Assembly: GCA_037893245.1 (NCBI GenBank)
Contig: JBAIAA010000450.1
Coordinates: 1-64,000 of the forward strand
Reading direction: 5' to 3'
Length of the DNA: 64,000 nt
From: Crossaster papposus
Lineage: Eukaryota; Echinodermata; Asteroidea; Velatida; Solasteridae
How positions within the stretch are numbered: position 1 is the stretch's first letter; each line of letters begins with the position of its first letter. Both the position numbers and the translations under genes were made by a program. This document shows, piece after piece, positions 53,201 through 58,733 of the stretch. The notes below the pieces were generated by a model that was not told where the DNA came from, made no database searches, and saw nothing but the letters and a program-made list of their open reading frames with translations.

Positions 53201-56200
53201 CTCGCACACCTGTCAAGGGGTACAACTGATTCTCTGACCTTTGAACCAGACTACAAGAACATGATTGGTTTTCTTGATTTATCTAGCATCGTATGAACCC
53301 AAAACGTCAAACATGTCAGTGTAACAGTATTTGCTGTAACATACTAACCCTCAAATCTATCTATTTTTTTAAATTGCAGCAAAAGCAAACGATGTACATT
53401 TTAAATCCAAGTGTGTTTTTTTATAATTGGTAGGTTACTTTTGGGATAAAATGCTTTTGATCCTACATGCCCGTTAAGTTTGACCCAAACTGCAAGTGGT
53501 ATTTCTTTCATTTTTCAGGCTTGTCTGAAATTCACCATGGACGACCAGTGTGTGGAGGCGTGCCCACCCCGCACCTTGTACAACTCTGATACGTACCGGA
53601 ATGAGCCCAATCCTGACTTCAGATACGCCTATGGCTCCAGATGTTTGACCCAGTGCCCAGGTATAGGCTAGTCCGAGTATCATACTAAGGTTAACGGAGC
53701 CATCTCCGAACCAACGTCTGGACATGCACATTTATGCGACCCTGCGCACCAGCCAATCAAAGTTCACTGTGACGTAATTTAGAGCAGAAATCTGGACAAA
53801 GCCGCTGATTGGCCAATTTGGCTGCCATGTTTTTTGTAACATAGCAACAGAAGACGCGATATCGCGATTAAAACCCCCTGTTAAATGGACAGAATCTTGA
53901 GGTCAAGATGCAGGCTTGTTTGAATAATTAATCACCAAATCTGCTCGCATATCATATCCGCTCGTCGTTCAACCAGCGGATATTGTATAGGCAAGGTATA
54001 CCCACTCATCTCGTGTAATTCCTAAGATAACTTCCAGACTCGGTTTTATCATTAGTCTTGGTTCCAGGACGTCCTTCGCGGTGCGATGCAGATTGATAAA
54101 CCGTACAGTTATTCACCGGCCCTTTATGCCAACTTTTCAGTATTTTGCTCTGGAAAATTCTGAGCAGAATTGTGTGTGCAATTTGCATGCGTAGCGTGAC
54201 GTAGGCAATGTCTGGTTTCTGTACGTTAATTTACCTGTAAGTTACCCCAAATCAAGCAGAATCTGTGGGTGTTATAAAACAAATACCGCGTAGTTACTCC
54301 TTAATCTCGTGGTGTAGTAAAACTATTCTCCCTCGGTGATTCATGGAGCATTCCATTTCCCCCCCCAGAGGTGAAGCCGAGGGAAAATAGAACGTTCTAC
54401 CGATCACCGAGGGAAGCTAGTTTTACTACATCACTAGAATATTTGAATAATATATATTTGAATATATTTAAATAATATCCAACAATGGATATTAAACATA
54501 AATCATTGTTTGTTTTGTCAAAATGTGTACAGATAATGTACTAGAAGAAGGCGACAACTGTATCAACGATTGCCCGATAGGAACCATTGAAAGTGGAAAC
54601 AAATGTGTCGAATGTGATGGTCCATGCGCCAAAGGTATGTTAGGCTGACTGACAATTTATCACAGACCCAAATAGGATCATGCTATTAACATTCGCTTCT
54701 GTGCCAAATGGTATTTTTCTAGCATTGAATTACTATTTTTTCAGTGATGTGCTTAAGACTGCCAAGCGAAAACGGGAAATTAGAAAAGTTTCTGATTTTC
54801 ATTGAAGGTCATCCATGTCCTAATTTATTATCTTAACATTGTATCGCTCTGACTGTTCGCACCTAATACTGGGGCAGCCAAACAGAGTGAAGAAGATTTG
54901 TATCATTATGTGACCTGTCACCACGATATAAGAGTAAAGTCGGAAAAATTGAGATAGTGGTATTTTCAAATTCTTGAGAAAGAGAGCTTTCCAATGGTGC
55001 ATAACACTTCATAACCGTCTGCTATTGTACTGTCTACTGTTGTACCAAACTCATTTCTTTTTTTTGAAATTGTTTCTTTTGACTATTATAGAGTGTGAGG
55101 GTGCAGTCGATGCTTTGTACAAGCAAGACTTTGACAATGAAGCATTATCTAATTGCACCATCATCAGGAATAACATCTTCATCGGCACCGCTTCATTTGA
55201 AGGGTATATTTAGTCGTCATTGTCATTTTTATAAAGAAAATTTCCAAAGATGCGTCTCTAGTTTGAAAATTACTTTCTTTTTTGTTTGTAATTCGCAATT
55301 GGTGTGCACAAGCTTTGGAACGATGCATGGTTATCTCAAAAGAACAATTTTCAAATCTTGTTGTGTACCTGCGTAGTTGTCATACTGAAACTGGCTTATT
55401 CAAATTTTAAAGTGTATTTTTAATCTTATATTATTATTTTCTCGAATATACAGCATTTACCACGATAAAACTTCATTGTGTCTTTAGATTTTGAGCAAAC
55501 TTTGCTGCTTCAAACGAAAAGAAACAAAAATTGCACAACTACCAAATGGTATACTATTACCTTTAAGGGAATTTGTGTCATCGGTTTTCTCTCCAGGGAT
55601 GTATTTTTGGGGAAGAACGGTATCACCCTGGAGTTGCTGGAGCAACTGAGCACTGTGCAGGAGATCAAAGGCTTCGTGACGGTACAAGGCCATCATGCCA
55701 ACTTCCATAACCTCACCTTCCTACGAAACCTCAAGAAGATCTACGGCCGGAAGTTGTATGGGTAAGGACTAGGTGCAGTTTGGGGAGGCAGAGACGCGAG
55801 AGTTGGTTACGTTTATGTTAACGAATGACAAAATTATTCTTTAGGGAATAACAGTGTGAGGACCCGGTCCTTTACTGAGTGATAAAGACCGGGTTGGGGG
55901 ATGGCTACTGTCCCCAAACCCGTTCATTATCACACAGTGAAGACTGGGTCTCCACACTGTTATTCCCAAAGACTTTTTAACAAAATAAAATGCTCCAAAT
56001 TCTGTGACTTTTCTTTAGGCGATATTTCTAGACTTTTGTGTTCATGTTTAGGGGCCATATTCGTTTAAAAAAATATATTACTGATCTTGACCAATCAGAA
56101 GCTATTATCTTACCAAGGTATTTATGAATTGTATTTCAAGGAAGCGAGAGGATGCGAGAAGAAAGAGAGAGAGTTTGTTTAAGTTGTGATAATATCATGC

Positions 56201-57601
56201 TGAGACTATAAGGATGCCAAGACAGTATTATGTGATGAACACTTTCTTTTGCGACGTGCAAGTTACAGAGTTTTGTTCGTCGATATTTTTTTCTCCAAGA
56301 AACACACAAATTTAATAAAACAAGTGACATTAATTAAGAGAGCAAATGAATGGAAACGGATTTCCGTAGGTTTGTAGCAAAGATGAACTTGGGAGTTTTA
56401 GGGTTAAGGATGTTGATAGGAATGACACTGGAAATGGAGATTAAGGTGGATGAGAAATGTTTACATCATTTGAAGAAAGAAAAAAACTGTCGGAGTCGGA
56501 GAGACTGAGAGTTGAAGAACAGTACACAGAAACATGTCTAATAATCCGAATGAAAATGCAATATTACCCTGATTCATTACAGCAATATGTCTGATCCTTT
56601 TGTACCTACCCTACCACCTCCACACTTTTCCAGCATCGATGGACCCAAGCAGTATTCGCTGTTCATTAACAGCGACTCGATAGAGTCACTTGGGTTGACC
56701 TCTCTGGAGCGCATCAACAAGGGGAATGTTCTGTTTTACGAAAACCCCAACATGTGCTATGCTGCCGAGGGCATGTGGGAAAGTATTTTGAAACAGCCCG
56801 GCCCGGAAGCTCAAACGGTGGAGTTTTATGAGAATAAACCAGGGCAAGAGTGCAGTAAGTACCGGAAAACTCCATAACCTTGGCATGCACACGTACCGGC
56901 ATGACATCGGCCTGGAACCTCTTTGGGAAGAGTGGTCGATTGAGCTTCCTGGATTGTATTGGAATTCCTAGCTGCAACGTTTATTTCATGCTGAAAATGC
57001 AAAACATTTCTTAACAGGGAGAAATAGAGATTCCTTTTAATACTAAAAGCATAAACAAACAACCTGCTGCCAAAGTCTGAAATCACCAGGAACTGAACCT
57101 GATCTAAAAGATCTCGCACCATCGTTTTATTTTTATGACGTCCCGAATCTGCAGTTATTAAGCTTAACCCTAACAGTACCGAATCCTCCAATAATAATAG
57201 ACATTTGCAAACATCCTACGGAGTTAAGGTCATTCATGTTTGTATCTCAGCATGGAATGTTGCAGGGATTCCAATACAGCGAAGGTTGCCAGTAGATTGC
57301 AGAAACTTTGCATGTTGAATGATGTGGTACTAACCCGCGAATGTCTTTGTTTTCCTGGACGTATATCCCCCACTGTTGGCCGCATGAATGCGTTGTCGTT
57401 CCGATAGCAAACACTCTCTATCGGTCATGTCCTCGACTGTGCGGTCGCTCAATCTCATCAGTTTGCAATCCATTGAGCACGGTAACGTCAATATCAAGTT
57501 AAACCCGAAGTTGTGCTATGCCAAGGCAGAAATGTTCCAAGGGATAATCCACGAAGACGGAGAGGTCACGGTTGAGAGCAACCTTCGGGAATCTGCCTGT
57601 G
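23178..57601 (+). CDS. EGFR: EGFR/ErbB receptor tyrosine kinase, 5' part (span of all coding exons; partial)
   Basis: This entry is the overall gene. Joined coding segments: 23178-23283, 49932-50021, 50265-50528, 51173-51301, 52056-52121, 52914-53032, 53519-53660, 54533-54634, 55092-55203, 55597-55761, then either 56634-56854 or 57408-57601. The joined frame stays open with GT..AG introns throughout. The product is the extracellular part of a single-pass growth-factor receptor: signal peptide, L domain I, furin-like cysteine-rich domain II, L domain III. Family hallmarks visible are GYVLI and NLRVIRG in domain I, CWGPEP, DCCHRSCAGGCTGP and CPPRTLYN in domain II, and NPNMCYA in domain III. ErbB receptors bind EGF-like ligands at the plasma membrane, dimerise and signal through a cytoplasmic kinase; that kinase lies beyond position 64000. 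An insulin receptor is unlikely, because the domain II spacing and intron phases follow EGFR. Confidence 0.9.
23914..24226. mobile_element. Terminal-inverted-repeat element
   Basis: The left end GGTGCGTTCCAATCACATCG TGTTTCTCATG is inverted at the right end, CATGAACACGAGAAACACGA followed by CATTTAGAACG. The arms are about 30 bp with several mismatches. The interior is non-coding. It sits 630 bp into intron 1. Confidence 0.6.
24453..24477. repeat. Poly-G tract
   Basis: 18 G, one A, 6 G. A second tract of the same kind lies at 24637-24659, 160 bp away. Confidence 0.85.
24637..24659. repeat. Poly-G tract
   Basis: 5 G, one A, then 17 G. Confidence 0.85.
26470..26860. mobile_element. Family B MITE, diverged copy
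   Basis: TTATTATGAAATACCTTTA and GTGAATAAACAGTCTCAA match 42860-42915. CCAATTTGGTTCCCCAACTT and GAACACAAAACCAGG match 43115-43260. The termini have decayed. Confidence 0.55.
27640..27930. promoter_or_regulatory. Repeat-poor complex patch, possible enhancer
   Basis: A pyrimidine-rich run at 27664-27700 is followed by about 200 bp of unique, GC-richer sequence with CTAATTGG, GATAAAATTACC and GATTAAAC homeodomain/GATA-like words. No open frame of note. The regulatory role is a guess from composition only. Confidence 0.2.
28558..28578. repeat. Poly-G tract
   Basis: 21 consecutive G. Confidence 0.85.
28921..29033. mobile_element. Family A MITE, 3' part
   Basis: GGCGATCGCGATTTTGTAAA, AAGATATCTAGCGCAATAAT and the terminus TGCAAATGGTGTATCCTACA next to TTAA match 41290-41360 and 49500-49531. 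Confidence 0.6.
29034..31206. other. Intron 1 stretch without recognised features
   Basis: About 2.2 kb, AT-rich, no repeat family or gene supported. Confidence 0.4.
31207..31399. mobile_element. TIR element containing a tRNA-like sequence
   Basis: The left end CTTTTGAAATAAATCACTGA CT is inverted at 31377-31399 (AGTCAGTGATTATTTTAAAA AG). A tRNA-like segment lies immediately inside the left end. The element is about 193 bp and non-coding. Confidence 0.6.
31226..31297 (-). tRNA. tRNA-like sequence (probably pseudogene or SINE head)
   Basis: On the minus strand, CTCGGTGGTCAAGTGGTAAA contains a good A box (TGGTCAAGTGG), and GGTTCGAGTCC is a perfect B box. CTCGG near the 5' end pairs with CCGAG near the 3' end. 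An anticodon arm with loop CTAGAAA can be drawn (anticodon AGA). The acceptor stem has only five good pairs, and there is no long variable arm as a serine tRNA would need. Pol III transcription is plausible; a working tRNA is not. Confidence 0.4.
32908..33001. repeat. 94-bp inverted-repeat element
   Basis: Perfect 16-bp arms TTAACCCTAACTCCCT and AGGGAGTTAGGGTTAA flank about 60 bp. The arms include a TTAGGG word, but only once per arm, so it is not telomeric. Confidence 0.7.
33410..33428. repeat. (CT)n microsatellite
   Basis: About nine CT units; a polypurine run (minus in sense) follows at 33625-33668. Confidence 0.8.
34709..34888. mobile_element. Family C MITE, both ends present
   Basis: The ends GGCCCAATTTCAT (34711) and ATGAAATTGGCCCC (34874) are inverted. 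Internal TTGCTTAGTAAAATCAGCTT and TTACCAGCCACAGCTCCATG match 50640-50690. Confidence 0.7.
34889..39770. other. Intron 1 stretch
   Basis: Contains poly-C at 35593-35608, TACATGTA clusters at 37505-37840 and a C-rich run at 39079-39141. A 34-codon frame at 38465 with a good start context and hydrophobic middle was considered as an alternative first exon and not accepted. Confidence 0.4.
39771..40012. mobile_element. Family E MITE, both ends present
   Basis: It starts TAACCAGTTAGCGCCGGATG and ends CCGGCGCGAACTGGTTA, an inverted pair. Internal GACCGGAAATGCG and AAAATAATCCCG match 61350-61465. Confidence 0.7.
40013..40170. mobile_element. Foldback MITE abutting the family E copy
   Basis: The left arm AAATCCTCGTCATCTGATTG and the right arm CAATCAGATGACAGGGATTT are inverted, with GAGTGCA and TGCACTC continuing the pairing. 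It directly touches the right end of the family E element. Confidence 0.7.
41105..41448. mobile_element. Family A MITE, nearly complete
   Basis: It begins GAGGATACACCATTAGTAAT and contains GGATGCCGAGGAAAGCAAGA, GGGCGATCGTGTATTTTGT and ATCATTATTTACTTTC. The right end decays at TTTGCAAATGGCG. Same order as the full copy at 49165-49531, inverted relative to it. Confidence 0.65.
41588..41696. repeat. Family G hairpin
   Basis: TTTTCCAAACCCCAGCTTCG and the inverse ACTGGGTTTGGAAAA are about 110 bp apart. A second copy is at 61085-61197. Confidence 0.65.
42029..42050. repeat. Poly-C tract
   Basis: 22 consecutive C. Confidence 0.85.
42516..42751. mobile_element. Family D MITE, complete
   Basis: The ends GCAGGGATGTAGTCGAGTCC and GGACTCGACTACAACCCTGC are inverted over 20 bp with one mismatch. 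The interior repeats CAAGTCCCTGCA and GGACTTGTGAC words. This copy identifies the source of the minisatellite at 7583-7757. Confidence 0.8.
42822..43364. mobile_element. Family B MITE, complete
   Basis: It begins AAAGGTATACACCATTTAGC and ends GCAAATGGTGTACATGTAAA followed by AATATACCT and TTAA. About 540 bp, non-coding. Fragments are at 9490, 26470 and 53255. Confidence 0.7.
44137..44178. repeat. Poly-G tract with interspersed A
   Basis: 42 bp of G broken by two A and ending in TGG. Confidence 0.85.
44325..44390. mobile_element. Family C remnant
   Basis: GCCCAATTTCATGGAGCTGC and ATTTGCTTAGCATGAAAATG match the left end of the family. Confidence 0.5.
44668..44880. mobile_element. Family A MITE, 5' part, with CATGTA insertion
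   Basis: TTAA then AGGTACATGTAGGACACACC ATT shows the family end with six extra bases. ACTGACCTGTCAAAAGTTTT and GGATGCCGAGAAAAA follow. Confidence 0.6.
46168..46188. repeat. Poly-G tract
   Basis: 21 consecutive G. Confidence 0.85.
46386..46580. mobile_element. Family E MITE copy
   Basis: It starts AACTAGTTTGCGCTAGGATT and ends CCGACCCGAACTGGTTAA. CGAGCTGGTCACTGACAGAT matches 47756-47775. Confidence 0.65.
47695..47872. mobile_element. Family E MITE copy
   Basis: GCGAACCGGTTACTGACAGA, TATTTCCGGCCTTGCT and the end TGACGTGAACTGGTTAA define it. The left terminus is less clear. Confidence 0.6.
47873..49164. other. Intron 1 stretch
   Basis: No gene or repeat family was recognised. Confidence 0.4.
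49165..49531. mobile_element. Family A MITE, complete
   Basis: The left end AAAGTACGATACACCATTTG and the right end AATGGTGTATCCTACCT before TTAA are inverted. About 367 bp. It lies 400 bp before EGFR exon 2. Confidence 0.75.
49932..50021 (+). CDS. EGFR: EGFR exon 2: start of L domain I
   Basis: The acceptor TTTTGCAG precedes 49932 and the donor GTAAAG begins at 50022. The exon encodes VCSGNGNGVSS.. through LLKERFE and is phase 1 at both ends. VCSG matches the VCQG that opens mature human EGFR, and the LLKERFE end corresponds to the helix before the first conserved cysteine pair. In human EGFR this region is not interrupted here; the intron after FE is an extra position. The exon is 90 nt. 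The following intron is only 243 nt, has no stop in frame and is a multiple of three. Confidence 0.88.
50022..50264 (+). other. EGFR intron 2 (243 bp, stop-free in the receptor frame)
   Basis: The intron is bounded by GTAAAG at 50022 and TTTGCCAG ending at 50264. It is 81 codons long with no stop in the coding frame, so retention would insert 81 residues into domain I without a frameshift. The intervening peptide has no L-domain features and contains one TACCGGTA palindrome, so I treat it as intron. Confidence 0.75.
50265..50528 (+). CDS. EGFR: EGFR exon 3: body of L domain I
   Basis: The exon begins after TTTGCCAG and ends before GTGAGT at 50529, phase 1 to phase 1, 264 nt. The peptide contains CTYVDGNLEVKLL, YDMSFLKDIREVTGYVLIV and NLRVIRGTELYDNN, the repeated beta-helix strands of a receptor L domain. 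These align with human EGFR CEVVLGNLEI, YDLSFLKTIQEVAGYVLI and NLQIIRGNMYYENS. The human intron after SFLK (phase 0) is absent; exons 2 and 3 are fused there. Together exons 2+3 here total 354 nt, against 336 in human (from memory). Confidence 0.93.
50529..51172 (+). other. EGFR intron 3
   Basis: The donor is GTGAGT and the acceptor TTTCACTCGTAG. About 235 bp is a family C element (50606-50840). The rest shows nothing recognisable. Confidence 0.75.
50606..50840. mobile_element. Family C MITE in intron 3
   Basis: One end reads AGGCCAATTTCATAAAGC and the other ends GCAGCTCCATGCAATTGGGC, an imperfect terminal inverted repeat. Internal motifs such as GCTTAGCACAA and ATGCTAAGCA recur in copies at 34709-34888 and 7833-7965. 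It is non-coding and lies wholly inside intron 3 (50529-51172). Confidence 0.6.
51173..51301 (+). CDS. EGFR: EGFR exon 4: end of L domain I
   Basis: The exon runs from the acceptor ending CTCGTAG to the donor GTAAGT at 51302, phase 1 to phase 1, 129 nt (human exon 4 is 135). The peptide EIIKGNVKFEDNRDLCYV..IDWTDL..LSCTE aligns with human [26 protein letters not shown] ending in GSCQ. The NxxLCY motif that caps L domains is intact. Of two possible AG sites, only 51173 gives the conserved LHEII junction. Confidence 0.92.
51302..52055 (+). other. EGFR intron 4
   Basis: The intron runs from donor GTAAGT to acceptor TTTTACCCTCACAG. It is 754 bp of AT-rich sequence with no recognised repeat or gene. 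Confidence 0.75.
52056..52121 (+). CDS. EGFR: EGFR exon 5: start of furin-like domain II
   Basis: The peptide DKCASNCSGGCWGPEPDMCQ carries the CWG motif that opens the ErbB cysteine-rich domain (human [21 protein letters not shown]). The exon is 66 nt, phase 1 at both ends, against 69 in human. The alternative acceptor two bases on would give an immediate stop, which fixes 52056. Two donors overlap: GTATGT at 52118 and GTAAGT at 52122. Only 52122 keeps phase 1 and joins exon 6 correctly. N-C-S is a possible glycosylation site. Confidence 0.9.
52122..52913 (+). other. EGFR intron 5
   Basis: 792 bp from GTAAGT to TTCTTGCCAG. Nothing beyond AT-rich intronic sequence was recognised. Confidence 0.7.
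52914..53032 (+). CDS. EGFR: EGFR exon 6: cysteine-rich domain II
   Basis: The exon starts after TTCTTGCCAG and ends before GTAAGA, phase 1 to phase 0, 119 nt, the same length as human exon 6 from memory. The peptide has CDYRCRGPTQADCCHRSC followed by AGGCTGPSNSECL, aligning with human CSGRCRGKSPSDCCHNQC AAGCTGPRESDCL with every cysteine in place. KNCSGT is a further N-x-S site. Confidence 0.95.
53033..53518 (+). other. EGFR intron 6 with family B remnant
   Basis: 486 bp from GTAAGA to CATTTTTCAG. From about 53255 to 53410 it contains the 3' portion of family B (ACAAGAACATGATTGGTTTTC, AGCAAAAGCAAACGATGTACA), as also seen at 9490-9598 and 42822-43364. Confidence 0.65.
53519..53660 (+). CDS. 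EGFR: EGFR exon 7: domain II dimerisation arm
   Basis: The exon starts after CATTTTTCAG and ends before GTATAG, phase 0 to phase 1, 142 nt, equal to human exon 7 from memory. The peptide includes CVEACPPRTLYNSDTYRN and NPDFRYAYGSRCLTQCP, aligning with human CKDTCPPLMLYNPTTYQM and NPEGKYSFGATCVKKCP. In the crystal structures this CPPxxLYNxxTY hairpin is the dimerisation arm; both tyrosines (human 246 and 251, mature numbering) are kept. The receptor is therefore likely competent for ErbB-type back-to-back dimers. Confidence 0.95.
53661..54532 (+). other. EGFR intron 7
   Basis: 872 bp from GTATAG to AATGTGTACAG. It includes a long hairpin element at 54309-54434; the rest has no assignable content. 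Confidence 0.7.
54309..54434. repeat. Hairpin repeat in intron 7
   Basis: The left arm GTGGTGTAGTAAAACTATTC and the right arm ending TAGTTTTACTACATCAC are inverted. Inner arms CTCCCTCGGTGAT and ATCACCGAGGGA also pair. It looks like a small foldback transposon; no coding content. Confidence 0.6.
54533..54634 (+). CDS. EGFR: EGFR exon 8: end of cysteine-rich domain II
   Basis: The exon begins after GTGTACAG and ends before GTATGT, phase 1 to phase 1, 102 nt (human 117). The peptide NVLEEGDNCINDCPIGTIE and NKCVECDGPCAK matches human GSCVRACGADSYE and KCKKCEGPCRK, with the C-x2-C-x3-C pattern intact. It is slightly shorter than human between the cysteine pairs. Confidence 0.92.
54635..55091 (+). 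other. EGFR intron 8
   Basis: 457 bp from GTATGT to GACTATTATAG. No recognised repeat or gene. Confidence 0.7.
55092..55203 (+). CDS. EGFR: EGFR exon 9: start of L domain III
   Basis: The peptide ECEGAVDALYKQDF and SNCTIIRNNIFIGTASFEG aligns with human VCNGIGIGEFKDSLS and KNCTSISGDLHILPVAFRG. NCT is a conserved glycosylation site. The exon is 112 nt, phase 1 to phase 2. The donor GTATAT (55204) is weak, and reading through it would add two residues (Y-I) and stop at TAG 55208-55210. Phase 2 here matches the human exon 9 end. Confidence 0.9.
55204..55596 (+). other. EGFR intron 9
   Basis: 393 bp from the weak donor GTATAT to TTTTCTCTCCAG. It contains a stop three codons in. No repeats were recognised. 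Confidence 0.7.
55597..55761 (+). CDS. EGFR: EGFR exon 10: first half of L domain III (human exons 10+11 fused)
   Basis: The exon starts after TTCTCTCCAG and ends before GTAAGG, phase 2 to phase 2, 165 nt. The peptide contains LELLEQLSTVQEIKGFVTVQ and HNLTFLRNLKKIYGRKLYG, aligning with human [20 protein letters not shown] and HAFENLEIIRGRTKQ. Human uses two exons here (74 and 91 nt from memory), which sum to exactly 165; the intervening intron is absent. NLT is a possible glycosylation site. A 33-nt fragment of the start of this exon is found again at 59409. Confidence 0.93.
55762..56633 (+). other. EGFR intron 10
   Basis: 872 bp from GTAAGG to CACACTTTTCCAG, with a family F hairpin element filling 55842-56130. 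The rest is AT-rich with no gene. Confidence 0.7.
55842..56130. mobile_element. Family F foldback element in intron 10
   Basis: The arms GGGAATAACAGTGTG at 55844 and CACACTGTTATTCCC ending at 55967 are inverted, with GACCCGGTC and GACTGGGTC nested inside. Past the hairpin, TTGACCAATCAGAAGC and AAGGTATTTAT resemble the tail of the copy at 15511-15900. Confidence 0.55.
56634..56854 (+). CDS. EGFR: EGFR exon 11a: C-terminal half of L domain III (alternative a)
   Basis: The exon starts after CACTTTTCCAG and ends before GTAAGT, phase 2 to phase 1, 221 nt (human exon 12 is 200, same phases, from memory). The peptide KQYSLFINSDSIESLGLTSL then RINKGNVLFYENPNMCYA and PGQEC aligns with human [38 protein letters not shown] and ENSC. 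In human EGFR this region supplies several EGF contacts in domain III. A second exon with the same phases and related sequence follows at 57408. Confidence 0.93.
56855..57407 (+). other. Spacer between exons 11a and 11b
   Basis: 553 bp separating the two alternative exons. No recognised transposon lies in it, so the duplication is not obviously element-mediated. No obvious docking-site complementarity was found by eye. Confidence 0.6.
57408..57601 (+). CDS. EGFR: EGFR exon 11b: duplicated, probably mutually exclusive exon for L domain III
   Basis: The acceptor CGTTCCGATAG precedes 57408 and the strong donor GTAAGT starts at 57602; the exon is 194 nt, phase 2 to phase 1, identical phases to exon 11a. 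The peptide KHSLSVMSSTVRSLNLISL then SIEHGNVNIKLNPKLCYA and LRESAC repeats the exon 11a pattern with about 40% identity over the core (19 of 45 by hand alignment). The frame is open, and the structural residues (SL..L.SL, GNV, NP..CYA, final Cys) are kept. Splicing 11a to 11b directly shifts the frame and reaches TAA near 57500. It is 9 codons shorter than 11a, mostly before SL and before the last strand. The acceptor has a poor pyrimidine tract, which fits regulated use. A decaying duplicate is the alternative, but nothing in it is broken. Confidence 0.8.
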
Positions 57602-58221
57602 GTAAGTATGAACACCCTCCACGTCCCCACCTGAACCCCCACCCCCAATACCCATCCCCCACCCCTTGTGCATGTTTTTATCTTTATTTATCCAACGTCA
57701 CCACTGCAGGCCGGCTTACATTATGGTTGAAGGGAGACTGTGCTGTTATGCCAGCAATCCTGTTTAAACTAAATAAAACTGGCGACGGATTACAAAATAA
57801 AAAAATTCTGACGAAAAGGGCAATGGTGTTGCCCGGAAGATAAAGTCTAAACATGCAAGTTTGATAGTGTAAAAATAACAGTTTTCGACTGCAAAACAAA
57901 AGTCGTTTCACCTCAGTGGTTGCTTTGAAACAGTCTCCCCTATGCCACATAACAGTCACCATGTCCTATAAACCAGCATGTTTGCATGTATCAATAACTA
58001 ATAATCAACTACCAATCCTGAAATGTGCATTCCTTATGTTTAACACCACTTCACTGCCAGGTTGATTGCAGAGCTTTCTCCTTGTAGTGATATTTCACAG
58101 AGCAAACATTCCCTCTATGTATTAACTCAACAGTGTTCCGTGTCAATTTCCACAAAGAAATCTGCAGTTTCCTTATTATTCTCTGCATTATTTTTAGACT
58201 ATTTTTCACCCAAAAGTTTTA

Positions 58222-58242
58222 CCCCCCCCCCCCCCCCCCCCC
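58222..58242. repeat. Poly-C tract
   Basis: 21 consecutive C. Confidence 0.85.
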
Positions 58243-58568
58243 TTACGAGAAATCCTCAAAACTTGACATAACTTTTAATTCTTGAAGCTTGATCTGCCCT
58301 TGTGTGCAACTGCTAACAGTGCTGCATTGAGCTGCAATTTTCAAATCCTTCCCTTCAATTTAAAATAACCACATGTAGCAATACTTCCGATAGTACGCAC
58401 ATGATCTTAAAATCTTCCATCGCAAAAACGTAACCCCTTTTCTCGGCCACAAAATTGCAATTCTTAGGCCATCAGCCTGGGGGGGTTGGTCAGTATTAAA
58501 CGAGGGGAATATTGCTCATGGCAAGGTACATCATGTACATGTATGCACCCCTGTGGTTGGAAAACATG

Positions 58569-58733
58569 GGATAGCATTTCAGCGGTGGTAGCTATTTGGG
58601 TGTTACCACATTTGTTTAATTTTTTTTTAATGGCTGCCAATTTCCAAACAAGCATATTGGCAGACATTATAAAAAAAGAAATATAAAAGTGATAACACCC
58701 AAAAGCTACCACCGCTCTCCCTGCAAGGCTATC
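58569..58733. repeat. Long hairpin
   Basis: AGCGGTGGTAGCTATTTGGG and the inverse CCCAAAAGCTACCACCGCT pair over about 27 bp including TGTTA/TAACA. Weaker outer arms ATAGC and GGCTAT extend it. Confidence 0.7.
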
